Positions 43,980-52,700 of a stretch of DNA of 64,000 bases are shown here, piece after piece. Position numbers and translations under genes: made by a program. Source of the stretch: Scandinavium goeteborgense. GTDB lineage: Bacteria > Pseudomonadota > Gammaproteobacteria > Enterobacterales > Enterobacteriaceae. Where the stretch lies: the NCBI RefSeq assembly GCF_003935895.2, contig NZ_CP054058.1, positions 2,461,177 to 2,525,176 on the forward strand, read 5' to 3'. Below the pieces are notes generated by a model. It worked only from the letters and a program-made list of their open reading frames with translations. It was not told where the DNA came from and did no database searches. How positions within the stretch are numbered: position 1 is the first letter of the stretch; every line of letters begins with the position of its first letter.

Positions 43980-45035
43980 TTAAAAAGTGACGCCCATTTT
44001 GATACTCAGCTCAGGCTGTTTATCGACGAATTTCATGTAGCTCTCCGGGCTCTCGCTGAACGGCACCACCGGGTCGATCAGGTCGTCACAGTTCAGATAA
44101 CCGTTCATCAGCAATTCCCAGCAGGTTTCCTCGATACGCTTACGACTCCAGCGCGGATAGTCCGGGTTAGGTTCGCTGCACGCGCGGGAGAAGATGATTT
44201 TGGCGTTGTTGAAATGCGCTTCACGCCCGAGGTTGAAGCCTTCGGCAAACGGTTTGGCAAACGCGACGTAGGAAATGGTGCCGCCGTAGGCCAGACCGCG
44301 CAGGGCAGATTGCAATGCATCCGCGTAACCGCTGGTCTCGATGATGATGTCGGCGCCCTGCTTACCGGTCAGTTTTTTGATTTCCAGCCCAACGTCGGTG
44401 CCGAACGGGTTGAGACACACATCGGCCCCGTGGCGACGCGCTATCTCACAGCGATGACCAATCGGGTCGATGCCAATCACCACCGAGGCTCCCGCTTTTT
44501 TCGCCAACTGCACCGCAATTTGACCAATCGCGCCCAGACCAATCACCACCACAAAGTCGCCTACGCGCACGTTGGCATCGCGCACGCCGCTCATCGCGAA
44601 CTGCGCCGGGTCATAGCAGACGGCGTTTTTCCACGATGCACCGGCGGACATTTTGCGCAATTTGTAGTTATCGACTGCGTTAACGATGACGGTTTCTGCC
44701 AACGGGCCGTAGCAGCAGACGCTGTCACCTTCCCGATAGTCTGTCACGTCCGCGCCACACTGAATGATGTCCCCGACCACCATGTTGCCGAGCTGGAATT
44801 TGCCGAACTCAATGCCGCGCGGCGCGTTAGCGTCACGGGCGGTAAAGAGCTGCCATTCGGAGTCAAACTGCTCATCAATAAAAGGGCTCGCCGCACGAAA
44901 ATCAACCACTTCAGTGCCGTATTTTGGCGCGCCGTAACGCACACGGATTTTCACTTCATTTGCCGCTACCGGCGCATCCTGATACTCCACCAGCGCTGCG
45001 ATGCGCGGGGCTGTTGCCACTAATTTTTTCATCAC
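43980..45035 (-). CDS. ycjQ: D-guloside 3-dehydrogenase YcjQ
   Basis: A 351-aa medium-chain, zinc-type dehydrogenase/reductase. The NAD-binding fold is seen in VVIGLGAIGQIAVQLAKKAGASVVIGIDP. The N-terminal GroES-like domain carries VRYGAPKYGTEV at the catalytic zinc position, where the usual GxCGTD is not well kept, as in its E. coli homologue. In E. coli it oxidises D-gulosides, and YcjR and YcjS then complete conversion to D-glucosides. Confidence 0.93.
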   Translation of the reverse strand: MMKKLVATAPRIAALVEYQDAPVAANEVKIRVRYGAPKYGTEVVDFRAASPFIDEQFDSEWQLFTARDANAPRGIEFGKFQLGNMVVGDIIQCGADVTDYREGDSVCCYGPLAETVIVNAVDNYKLRKMSAGASWKNAVCYDPAQFAMSGVRDANVRVGDFVVVIGLGAIGQIAVQLAKKAGASVVIGIDPIGHRCEIARRHGADVCLNPFGTDVGLEIKKLTGKQGADIIIETSGYADALQSALRGLAYGGTISYVAFAKPFAEGFNLGREAHFNNAKIIFSRACSEPNPDYPRWSRKRIEETCWELLMNGYLNCDDLIDPVVPFSESPESYMKFVDKQPELSIKMGVTF

Positions 45036-45059
45036 TGATTCCTTGTCTAACTGACAGCC

Positions 45060-45905
45060 TCAGCCTTTAACGCCGCCGGCGGTCAAACCACTCTTAATAA
45101 AGCGCTCGGAAAGCGCGTACATGATGATGACGGGCAGCGCGGTCACCAGCGATGCGGCCATCATTCGTCCCCAGATATAATCCGGCGTACTGAACAGCGT
45201 GTTCAGCCCCACAGGCAGCGTGAAGTTCTCTGCGCTGGAGAGGAAAATCGAGGCAAACAGATAGTCGTTCCACGCCACCATAAAGCAGTACACAAACACC
45301 GATATCAGGCCCGACATCGCCAGCGGCACCGTGATACGGAAGATGATTTGCAGCCGATTCAGCCCGTCCATCATCGCCGCCTCCTCAATTTCATCCGGGA
45401 TGGTGTCGAAGTAGCTTTTCAGCATGAAAATGGCGGTCGGCAGCGTCTGCGTCACCATGGTGAGAATCAGCGCCAGCTCGGTGTCATAAATGCCCAGCGC
45501 GGTGATGATTTTGAACAACGGCACCACAAGCAAAATGCCGGAGAACATGTAGACGGTGTAAAAACTGGCGTTGATGGTTTCCCGGCCACGAAAGCGTAGC
45601 TTTGACAGCGCCCACGCACCGAGCGTGCCGAGGAACAGTGAGATAGCCGATGAGACAATCGACACCACCAGGCTGTTACGGAAATAACTGACGAACGGGA
45701 AAATCAGCGGATTAAAAATGTCGACGTAGTGCTCGAAGGTCCATTGCTGCGGTAGTAACGTTGGATGCAGCGAGATAGCCTCTTTCGCGCTCTTGAACGA
45801 GGTCATCAGCATCACAAAGAACGGAAACAGCGTGAAGCCGAGGAACAGCGCCAGCCCGACGTAAAACAGCGCGGAGCTCCTGCGACGTTGTTTATTTGTT
45901 GCCAT
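45060..45905 (-). CDS. ycjP: Sugar ABC transporter permease YcjP (MalG-like)
   Basis: A 281-aa inner-membrane permease with six hydrophobic segments. The EAA loop that docks the ATPase is in IPDEIEEAAMMDGLNRLQIIFRITVPLA. The start overlaps the ycjO stop by 14 bases. It pairs with YcjO to form the translocation channel for the glycoside bound by YcjN. The C-terminus LTAGGVKG is typical of MalG-type subunits. Confidence 0.94.
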   Translation of the reverse strand: MATNKQRRRSSALFYVGLALFLGFTLFPFFVMLMTSFKSAKEAISLHPTLLPQQWTFEHYVDIFNPLIFPFVSYFRNSLVVSIVSSAISLFLGTLGAWALSKLRFRGRETINASFYTVYMFSGILLVVPLFKIITALGIYDTELALILTMVTQTLPTAIFMLKSYFDTIPDEIEEAAMMDGLNRLQIIFRITVPLAMSGLISVFVYCFMVAWNDYLFASIFLSSAENFTLPVGLNTLFSTPDYIWGRMMAASLVTALPVIIMYALSERFIKSGLTAGGVKG

Positions 45906-46776
45906 TGAAATTCACCCGTTTTCTGGTCAGCAGAATCACTGCGAAAATGATCACAAACAGCACCACGGAAATTGCCGCTGCCTTGCCCAAATCGTTAAAG
46001 GCAAACGCCGTTTTATACAGATAGACGCCAAGAATATTGACCTTGGTGGTCAGCAGATAGACATCGGCGAACATGTAGAACATCCAGATGGTGCGCAGTG
46101 TCACCACGGTCGCCAGCACCGGCATGATCGCCGGCAGCGTGACGATGCGAAAACGCTGCCACCCGTTCGCGCCGTCCATTTCCGCCGCTTCGTACAGCGA
46201 TTTATCGATGGTCTGCAAAATGGCCAGAAACGAGATAAAGGCATAAGGGAAATAGCGCCAGATGGCGAACAGCACCACCAACACAAAACTGCTGTTCGGA
46301 TTGTCGAACCACAGTGGCGCCTGTTTATACAGCCCCAGCACATCGACGCCGAGATAGTTCACGATCCCGTAGCCGTTGTTGAACATGTATTTCCACGCGA
46401 AAACCAGCGAGATTGACGGCGTTACGTAGGACAACAGCACCAGCGAGCGCGCCGTTTTGCGCAGACGAAATTCGCGGTTGAAAAACACCGCCACCGCCAG
46501 CCCCAATCCCGTACTGCCCAGCACCACTAGCGCGGTGTACCAGAAGGTCATCCACAACGAATGCCAGAAACCCGGATCGCTAAGAATGCGCGTGTAGTTA
46601 TCCAGCCCGACGAAGGTCGACGCGATGCGTGGGTTCAACGGCAGGCGCAGAAAACTGATTTCGATATTGGAGACCATCGGCCAGGCCACCAGCCCGGCCA
46701 GCAGCAACAGGCTGGGGCCGAGTAGCATCATGGCAAACGGTAAGTCGGAGCGGCCCGACATCAACTTCTTCATCAT
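45892..46776 (-). CDS. ycjO: Sugar ABC transporter permease YcjO (MalF-like)
   Basis: A 294-aa permease (E. coli 293) with six membrane segments. The EAA loop is in SLYEAAEMDGANGWQRFRIVTLPAIMP. I chose the ATG at 46776, with AGGA six bases before it; the ATGA overlap with the ycjN stop (46797) offers a start seven codons longer. It forms a heterodimer with YcjP, energised by YcjV. Confidence 0.92.
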   Translation of the reverse strand: MMKKLMSGRSDLPFAMMLLGPSLLLLAGLVAWPMVSNIEISFLRLPLNPRIASTFVGLDNYTRILSDPGFWHSLWMTFWYTALVVLGSTGLGLAVAVFFNREFRLRKTARSLVLLSYVTPSISLVFAWKYMFNNGYGIVNYLGVDVLGLYKQAPLWFDNPNSSFVLVVLFAIWRYFPYAFISFLAILQTIDKSLYEAAEMDGANGWQRFRIVTLPAIMPVLATVVTLRTIWMFYMFADVYLLTTKVNILGVYLYKTAFAFNDLGKAAAISVVLFVIIFAVILLTRKRVNFNGNK

Positions 46777-46793
46777 CCCGTTTCCTGCCTGTT

Positions 46794-48083
46794 TCATGGC
46801 TGTTGTACGAGAGCATCGAGGCGTTTTTGCCCCTCAGCCAACAGCGGTTCAATCGGTTTTTTACCTACCGTCGCGGCGTTGACCATGGCGCTGATGGTTC
46901 CGGAACCGGTGACATCGCCCATACGGGTAAAGTTTTTATCGCCGACAGCACCGAATACCTTCACGTTCGGGTATTGGGCGATCAGCTCATACGGCAACTG
47001 GCCGAAGGCTTTAATCACCGCGTTATCTTTCCAGGTGGCGGTTTCAACCACGCCTTTGGTCATTGGCAGCGCCGCCCCCGGCGACATCATCACCCAGTCG
47101 GCGGAGTTCTGTGGTTTCTCCATCCAGGTGACAAACTTCTCAGCCGCCTCTGTCTGCGCTTTCTCCTGACCGGACGTAATGGTCAACGAGGTAACCATGC
47201 CGTACGCCGCAGACGTGGCTTGTGTCGGCACCATAAAGCCCAGATTTTCAGGTTTACCTTCTTTGTACACCGCCGGGAGAATGTAGGTGGAGTACATCGC
47301 CATCGGCGCGGAGCCGTTCATAAAGGCATCTTTAATCTCCATCACGTCGTTGGATCCCGGCATGGTGGTGGTGGCTAAATCGCGATAGAACGCCAGTGTG
47401 CTGCGCATTTCCGGGGTATCGAGTGAGATACCGCCCTGACTGTTAAACACGTTGGCGTTGTTCGACAGTGCAAACTGTGAGAACGCCTGCTCGGTCATCA
47501 CGCTTTCTGCGGTCGGCAGCGCGATGCCGTACTTTTTCATCGAAGGGTTGCTCATCGCCTTGCTGGCGGCTAACAACTCCTGCCAGTTGTGCGGTTCCGC
47601 GATCCCCGCAGCCGCTAGCATGTCTTTGTGATACCAGACGCCAGAAAGCCATGCGCTAATTGGCGCCCCTGTCCAGGCTGTTCCGTCTTCGGTGCGCACG
47701 ATGCGTAATACGCCGTCGTAGAAATTATCCTCACCGGAATCGGCGATGGATTTAGCAATGGCGTTACGGTCGAGTAATTGCTCTTTATCCAGCACTTTGG
47801 CGTAGTCATGGCTGACTTCCATCACCGCAGGCAACGCCCCGGTTCGCGCCAGGGTAATAACTTTGGTATTAAACGCATCCTCTTCAACCGGGACCGGTTT
47901 AACGACTATGCCCGGATTCTCTTTTTCAAAGCGCTCAATTAATTTCGTGATCACCGCCTGGCGCTCTTGCTCCACCGACGAATGCATAAATTCGATCGTG
48001 ACGGTTTTATTATCATCCCGACACCCTGAAATTAGGGCGCAGGAAACCAGTGCTGTTACCAGCACAGTTTTTGCCATTTTCAT
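46794..48083 (-). CDS. ycjN: Sugar-binding lipoprotein YcjN
   Basis: A 429-aa extracellular solute-binding protein, family 1 (E. coli 430). The N-terminal signal has a lipobox ISGC near residue 21, so it is probably anchored in a periplasmic membrane leaflet. A typical two-lobed binding fold follows (IEFMHSSVEQERQAVITKLIERFEK). It feeds the YcjOP-V importer. GGAAG lies five bases upstream of the ATG. It follows ycjM with 12 bp between them. Confidence 0.93.
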   Translation of the reverse strand: MKMAKTVLVTALVSCALISGCRDDNKTVTIEFMHSSVEQERQAVITKLIERFEKENPGIVVKPVPVEEDAFNTKVITLARTGALPAVMEVSHDYAKVLDKEQLLDRNAIAKSIADSGEDNFYDGVLRIVRTEDGTAWTGAPISAWLSGVWYHKDMLAAAGIAEPHNWQELLAASKAMSNPSMKKYGIALPTAESVMTEQAFSQFALSNNANVFNSQGGISLDTPEMRSTLAFYRDLATTTMPGSNDVMEIKDAFMNGSAPMAMYSTYILPAVYKEGKPENLGFMVPTQATSAAYGMVTSLTITSGQEKAQTEAAEKFVTWMEKPQNSADWVMMSPGAALPMTKGVVETATWKDNAVIKAFGQLPYELIAQYPNVKVFGAVGDKNFTRMGDVTGSGTISAMVNAATVGKKPIEPLLAEGQKRLDALVQQP

Positions 48084-48095
48084 TTGTTCTTCCTT

Positions 48096-49781
48096 TTATT
48101 TAGAATCTATCCACATAACCTGCCAGGGCGCGAGATTAAATTCACCCTCAGTTATATTACAACCGCTTATTAATTCCCGCGCTGTGCCATATTTTTGAAA
48201 AACACTCTGGGGTTGGTCACTGAAATTAAATAAACACGTAATACGTTGGTTATTTTCCGCCGTACGCGTAATTTGCAATACGCTGCGATTGATCGCGGTA
48301 AATTCGGCTTTGGCATTCGGATGAAAAGCGGGGTGTTCACGACGCAATGCAATCAGCTGCGACAGTCGATGATAGACCCGTTGACGCAGACTGCCCGCCT
48401 GAGACATTGCCGTTTCGATTTCATCCAGGTCGTATTTCTGGCGGTTGATAGCCCGGTTATAGCCTGCTTTTTCAACGCCGGCATAATCATTACGAGAACC
48501 CAGAATGCTTTGAATGTAGATGGCTGGCACGCCTGGGAAACTGAGCAACACTGCATGGGCCAGCACAAAACGGGCAATGCGCTCGTCATCACTACTGGCT
48601 TTCGGGCTGAGTGCATCTATGTAGGTGACGTTGATTTCGTACGGGCTACGGCTGCCGTCCGGGTTATTCTTCCAGTTGACCAACGCGCCCTGCTGCTGCA
48701 ATTTTTCAACCAGTTGCAGAATATCTTCCTCTGGCAGAATGCCGCGCAGCGGGTTGAGCCCAACTCCGTCATGAGAGGCAAGGAAGTTAAACCAGGTGGT
48801 GTCCGTCGATGGCAGCGCCAGACTCTGCGCCCAACCGCAAAGCGTTTCAACATTGGCGCTGTGCATGGCATGCAGCACCAGCGGCGGCAGAGAGAACTGA
48901 TACACCATCTGCGCTTCGTCATGACCATTGCCAAAATAGGCAATGTTGTCTTTATGGGGAACGTTAGTTTCAGTGATGATCACCGTGCCCGGGGCGACCT
49001 CTTCCGCGATGGCGCGAAAAAGCTTAATTAACGCGTGCGTTTGCGGCAGATGAATGCAGGAGGTGCCCGGTACTTTCCACATGAAACCGACGGCATCCAG
49101 ACGCACGTAATCCGCGCCCTGCTCCAGGTAATGCAGCAGAACGTTGACCATCGCAATCAGCACTTCTGGCTCGGCAAAATTAAGGTCGATTTGATCGTCG
49201 CTGAACGTGGTCCACAAATGACGCACTGACGCATCGCTTAAGGTAAACGGCGACAACAATGGCAAGGCGCGGGGACGGGTCACGGCGGACAGGTCAGTAT
49301 CGGGGTCAATGGCGATAAAGAAGTTTTCGAAGCCAGGTTCCTGGCGCAGATAGCGGGCAAACCATTCACTTTTTGCGGACATATGGTTGCAGACAAAATC
49401 AAACATCAGCTTTGACGATCGCTTGAGGTCGGCAACGTCCTGCCAGTCTCCCGACGCCGGTTCCACCTGATGATAATCAACCACCGAGAATCCATCGTCG
49501 GACGACCACGGATAAAAAGGTAAAAGATGAACGTGGGAAAAATGCTCTTTAAGCCATCGATTAAAAAAATGGGTAAATATCGGCAGGCTTTTCTTTCCCT
49601 CTGAACGAAATTGATCAGCGTAGGTAATTAATACCACATCCTGCTGATCCCAGTTCATTTTACGGCGTTCGATAATACGTGATTTTGCTTTTTCAATATC
49701 TGAAAAAAGCCGCGTTTCCTGGTGCGTTAAAAATGAATTGCCATACACACTATCAATCAGAGATTTTATTTTTGAGTTCAC
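48096..49781 (-). CDS. ycjM: Glucosylglycerate phosphorylase YcjM (GH13_18)
   Basis: A 561-aa GH13 subfamily 18 sucrose-phosphorylase-like enzyme; E. coli YcjM (559 aa) acts on 2-O-alpha-glucosylglycerate with phosphate. The nucleophile Asp is in YVRLDAVGFMWK, the general acid Glu in VIITETNVPH and the transition-state Asp in NFLASHDGVGLNP. I take the GTG at 49781, which matches the E. coli length. A longer frame to 49856 would run through the operator and -10 region. First gene of the ycjM-ompG cluster, with a clear promoter. Confidence 0.93.
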   Translation of the reverse strand: MNSKIKSLIDSVYGNSFLTHQETRLFSDIEKAKSRIIERRKMNWDQQDVVLITYADQFRSEGKKSLPIFTHFFNRWLKEHFSHVHLLPFYPWSSDDGFSVVDYHQVEPASGDWQDVADLKRSSKLMFDFVCNHMSAKSEWFARYLRQEPGFENFFIAIDPDTDLSAVTRPRALPLLSPFTLSDASVRHLWTTFSDDQIDLNFAEPEVLIAMVNVLLHYLEQGADYVRLDAVGFMWKVPGTSCIHLPQTHALIKLFRAIAEEVAPGTVIITETNVPHKDNIAYFGNGHDEAQMVYQFSLPPLVLHAMHSANVETLCGWAQSLALPSTDTTWFNFLASHDGVGLNPLRGILPEEDILQLVEKLQQQGALVNWKNNPDGSRSPYEINVTYIDALSPKASSDDERIARFVLAHAVLLSFPGVPAIYIQSILGSRNDYAGVEKAGYNRAINRQKYDLDEIETAMSQAGSLRQRVYHRLSQLIALRREHPAFHPNAKAEFTAINRSVLQITRTAENNQRITCLFNFSDQPQSVFQKYGTARELISGCNITEGEFNLAPWQVMWIDSK

Positions 49782-49789
49782 GTTTATTT

Positions 49790-49807
49790 TCCATGGTAGC
49801 GGTCCCA
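49790..49807. promoter_or_regulatory. Putative YcjW operator at the ycjM promoter
   Basis: Exact 18-bp copy of the 39848-39865 site (TCCATGGTAGCGGTCCCA). It begins eight bases downstream of the ycjM -10 and so overlaps the predicted start of transcription, a typical repressor position. Confidence 0.75.
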
Positions 49808-49815
49808 CGGATTGA

Positions 49816-49844
49816 AATCTACTCTCCGTAAAATGCGATGTCAA
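49816..49844 (-). promoter_or_regulatory. ycjM promoter
   Basis: Minus strand: consensus -35 TTGACA (49839-49844), 17-bp spacer, -10 TAGATT (49816-49821). The transcript would start within or just before the operator. The remaining gap up to the psp terminator (49845-49974) shows no gene. Confidence 0.75.
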
Positions 49845-49974
49845 CGCGACGGGCATGGGAAAAAACGCAAAAAGAGGATCTGTAGCCGCTCGAATGCATT
49901 AATTGTGAACTGCCGCAAAAAAATGAGGTAAATGATGCAAAGAAAGGTGAAAAAAAGAAGGTAAGAAAAGAAAG

Positions 49975-49990
49975 GGGGAGCGCCCTCCCC
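49975..49990 (-). terminator. psp operon terminator
   Basis: Minus strand: GGGGAG, loop GGCG, CTCCCC, followed by CTTTCTTTTCTT. It lies five bases after the pspD stop. K-12 has pspE here; this hairpin closes the operon instead. Confidence 0.8.
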
Positions 49991-49995
49991 GTCTG

Positions 49996-50217
49996 TCAGG
50001 AGAAATACTTGCGTGACATGCGGCTGGCAAGGCGAGCCAGCACCGGTTCAAGCGCCACCGCCAGCAGCATTTTAATCGGGCGGCGAGCGACGGATTTGAT
50101 AGCCCAACCGGCAACGCCCGCCGGGCCGTAACGCAGTGCGGTCAGCAAAACCAGCTTGCCCGCGATTTTCAGTCCGGGTTTCACTTTCTGCCCGGTACGT
50201 TGCCATGTTGAATTCAT
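49996..50217 (-). CDS. pspD: Phage shock protein D
   Basis: A 73-aa peripheral inner-membrane protein, equal in length to E. coli PspD, with the shared core [23 protein letters not shown]. The ATG at 50217 has GAGG six bases upstream. Last gene of the pspABCD operon; its role in the response is minor and poorly defined. Confidence 0.92.
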   Translation of the reverse strand: MNSTWQRTGQKVKPGLKIAGKLVLLTALRYGPAGVAGWAIKSVARRPIKMLLAVALEPVLARLASRMSRKYFS

Positions 50218-50233
50218 CAAATGCCTCTCTCAA

Positions 50234-50593
50234 TTACAGCTGGCGAAAACGGCTGCGTAGCGAAAACGTGTCGGAGGTGACGTAGCGTTCCATTTCACGC
50301 AGACGCTTTTCACCCGCCGCCAGCTCGGCATCCACCGCGTTCAGCAGTTCGCCGCTGGACGGCATTTTCTCGCCGTACATTTCATTGTCAGGGATCGGGT
50401 CGAGGGCAAACGTCATGATGATGTAAGCCACAACCACGAAGAAGAACAGGCCAAAAATCATGGCCAGCACGGTTATCAGACGCACCAGTTTCACCGGAAC
50501 GTCGAGCCAGTGTGCAATCCCGGCACACACGCCCTTCACCATGCCCTGCTGAGGAATACGCCACAGCTTTTTACTGAAATCTAATCCCGCCAT
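50234..50593 (-). CDS. pspC: Phage shock protein C
   Basis: A 119-aa bitopic inner-membrane protein. An N-terminal PspC domain (WRIPQQGMVKGVCAGIAHWLDVP) precedes the helix LITVLAMIFGLFFFVVVAYIIM and a C-terminal leucine-zipper-like region. With PspB it senses secretin mislocalisation and loss of proton-motive force, and draws PspA away from PspF. The start overlaps the pspB stop by one base. Confidence 0.95.
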   Translation of the reverse strand: MAGLDFSKKLWRIPQQGMVKGVCAGIAHWLDVPVKLVRLITVLAMIFGLFFFVVVAYIIMTFALDPIPDNEMYGEKMPSSGELLNAVDAELAAGEKRLREMERYVTSDTFSLRSRFRQL

Positions 50594-50814
50594 TATTGTT
50601 CTCTCCAGTTCGGATGTTCCGCGTCGAGAATATGTTCCAGCGCCTGAATGCGTTCCCGCATCCGTTTTGCCTCATCCGTCAGCTGCGATAAACGCTGCTG
50701 CTCGCTTTGCGACAAATCAGCGCCGGAGCGGTTGCTGTAATGCAGCCACAGCCAGACCGGCAGGACAAACAGCACAAACAACGTCAACGGTATGGCCAGA
50801 AAAAGCGCGCTCAT
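50593..50814 (-). CDS. pspB: Phage shock protein B
   Basis: A 73-aa inner-membrane protein: one N-terminal helix (ALFLAIPLTLFVLFVLPVWLWLHY) followed by a coiled-coil tail (LSQLTDEAKRMRERIQALEHIL). It forms the sensor complex with PspC. It lies 54 bp downstream of pspA. Confidence 0.95.
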   Translation of the reverse strand: MSALFLAIPLTLFVLFVLPVWLWLHYSNRSGADLSQSEQQRLSQLTDEAKRMRERIQALEHILDAEHPNWREQ

Positions 50815-50868
50815 GGGGTCTCCTTACAGATGATGAGCGGCGGTGCATTCAGCACCGCCTGAAAATGA

Positions 50869-51537
50869 TTATTCGTTATCCTGTTTCATTTTGGCGCGCA
50901 GCTCAGCGATTTGCGCGCTGATGTGGTCATCGGCCTTCAGTTCTGCAAACTGCTGATCCAGCGTTTTCTGTTTGCCAAAACCTTGGCTTTCCGCTTCGGC
51001 TTCCATGTGATCGATACGACGTTCGAAAGACTCAAAACGCGCCATCGCTTCGTCGATTTTACCGCTGTCCAGCTGACGGCGCACATCACGGGAAGAACTC
51101 GCCGCCTGATGACGCAAGGTCAGCGCCTGCTGACGAGCGCGGGTTTCGCTGAGTTTATTTTCCAGCTCACCGATCTCTTTTTTCATGCGGGTCAGCGTTT
51201 CATCGACCAGCGTGATTTCACCTTCCAGGGTGCTGATAATGTCGGTCAGTTTCTGTTTTTCGATCAGCGCCGCACGCGCCAGATCTTCTTTCTCTTTACG
51301 CAGCGCCAGCTCGGCTTTTTCCTGCCATTCGGCTTGCTGCGCGTTAGCCTGCTCTACGCGGCGCGTCAGCTGTTTCTTTTCAGCCAGCGCTCGGGCCGAA
51401 GTGGAACGCACTTCTACCAGCGTGTCTTCCATTTCCTGAATCATCAGGCGGACCAGTTTTTGCGGATCTTCAGCCTTCTCCAGCAGTGAGTTGATGTTGG
51501 CGTTCACGATGTCGGCAAAACGAGAAAAAATACCCAT
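50869..51537 (-). CDS. pspA: Phage shock protein A
   Basis: A 222-aa ESCRT-III/Vipp1-superfamily protein, equal in length to E. coli. The amphipathic N-terminal helix ([20 protein letters not shown]) binds stressed membrane, and long coiled-coil helices follow. Unbound PspA inhibits PspF; when recruited to damaged membrane it oligomerises and protects it. First gene of the sigma-54 operon. Confidence 0.97.
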   Translation of the reverse strand: MGIFSRFADIVNANINSLLEKAEDPQKLVRLMIQEMEDTLVEVRSTSARALAEKKQLTRRVEQANAQQAEWQEKAELALRKEKEDLARAALIEKQKLTDIISTLEGEITLVDETLTRMKKEIGELENKLSETRARQQALTLRHQAASSSRDVRRQLDSGKIDEAMARFESFERRIDHMEAEAESQGFGKQKTLDQQFAELKADDHISAQIAELRAKMKQDNE

Positions 51538-51595
51538 AATTCAAATCCTCATACGTTCAGTTCTATTATCGGGCATGGCCCTGCTGATGAGATAA

Positions 51596-51611
51596 TACAA
51601 ATGCCGTGCCA
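51596..51611 (-). promoter_or_regulatory. Sigma-54 promoter of pspA
   Basis: Minus strand TGGCACGGCATTTGTA fits the -24/-12 element TGGCAC-N5-TTGCW with one change (TTGTA), as I recall in E. coli. It lies about 60 bp upstream of pspA. Enhancer sites for PspF and an IHF site are expected in 51620-51700, where I cannot delimit them by eye. Confidence 0.88.
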
Positions 51612-51710
51612 ACTTTTTATGTTATTGATTTTACACGCACTGGTTGAATTGTGTCTCTCTGACGGCTACAGTGAGATGGCGAATTACACCAACTAGTGGC
51701 GAATTTCATC

Positions 51711-52679
51711 ATGGCAGAATACAAGGACAACCTGCTCGGCGAAGCGAACAGCTTTCTCGAGGTGCTGGAACAGGTTTCACGGCTGGCGCCGCTGGATAAG
51801 CCGGTGCTGGTTATCGGCGAGCGCGGCACCGGGAAAGAGCTTATTGCCAACCGCCTGCACTTCCTTTCCTCGCGCTGGCAAGGCCCGTTTATCTCGCTGA
51901 ACTGCGCGGCGCTGAATGAAAACCTGCTCGACTCTGAGCTGTTCGGCCATGAAGCGGGGGCTTTTACCGGTGCGCAGAAGCGCCATCCGGGGCGATTTGA
52001 ACGCGCCGACGGCGGTACGCTGTTCCTGGACGAACTGGCGACTGCGCCGATGCTGGTGCAGGAGAAATTACTGCGGGTGATTGAATACGGCGAACTGGAA
52101 CGCGTGGGCGGCAGCCAGCCGTTGCAGGTCAACGTGCGTCTGGTGTGCGCCACCAATGCCGATTTGCCGCAGATGGTCAGCGACGGTACCTTCCGCGCCG
52201 ACCTTCTCGACCGTCTGGCATTTGACGTGGTGCAGCTTCCACCGCTGCGTGAACGGCAAACGGACATCATGCTGATGGCAGAACATTTTGCCATTCAGAT
52301 GTGTCGGGAGCTCAACCAGCCGCTGTTTCCGGGCTTTACCGATCACGCGCGTGAAACCTTGCTCGGCTACCGCTGGCCGGGAAATATTCGTGAACTGAAA
52401 AACGTGGTCGAACGGTCGGTCTATCGCCACGCCAGTTTTGAAGCGCCGCTGGATAACATCATTCTCGACCCGTTCCAGCGCCCGGTCACGGTAGAAGACG
52501 TAGCTGAAACCAGCGCCCTTTCCCTGCCGCTGGATTTACGGGAATTTCAGCAGCAGCAAGAAAAAGGCCTGCTGCAGCAAGCGCTACAACAGGCCCGATT
52601 CAATCAGAAAAAAGCGGCTGAACTACTGGGACTTACCTACCATCAGTTACGGGCGTTGTTGAAGAAGCATCAGCTCTGA
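51711..52679 (+). CDS. pspF: PspF, sigma-54 enhancer-binding activator of psp
   Basis: A 322-aa AAA+ activator without a receiver domain. Walker A is GERGTGKE, the sigma-54 contact loop is GAFTGA, Walker B is GGTLFLDEL, and the R-finger region is FRADLLDRL. The C-terminal Fis-type HTH is FNQKKAAELLGLTYHQLRALLKK. It is kept inactive by PspA. Divergent from pspA; the ATG at 51711 gives the E. coli start MAEYKDN. It lacks the few extra residues before the HTH found in E. coli. Confidence 0.96.
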   Translation: MAEYKDNLLGEANSFLEVLEQVSRLAPLDKPVLVIGERGTGKELIANRLHFLSSRWQGPFISLNCAALNENLLDSELFGHEAGAFTGAQKRHPGRFERADGGTLFLDELATAPMLVQEKLLRVIEYGELERVGGSQPLQVNVRLVCATNADLPQMVSDGTFRADLLDRLAFDVVQLPPLRERQTDIMLMAEHFAIQMCRELNQPLFPGFTDHARETLLGYRWPGNIRELKNVVERSVYRHASFEAPLDNIILDPFQRPVTVEDVAETSALSLPLDLREFQQQQEKGLLQQALQQARFNQKKAAELLGLTYHQLRALLKKHQL

Positions 52680-52700
52680 GCATATCTTTGCCCGGCGGCG

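Noticed and set aside
43959-45023. Plus-strand 354-codon frame opposite ycjQ
   Set aside because: A long antisense shadow caused by high GC in the third codon position; ycjQ is clearly real.
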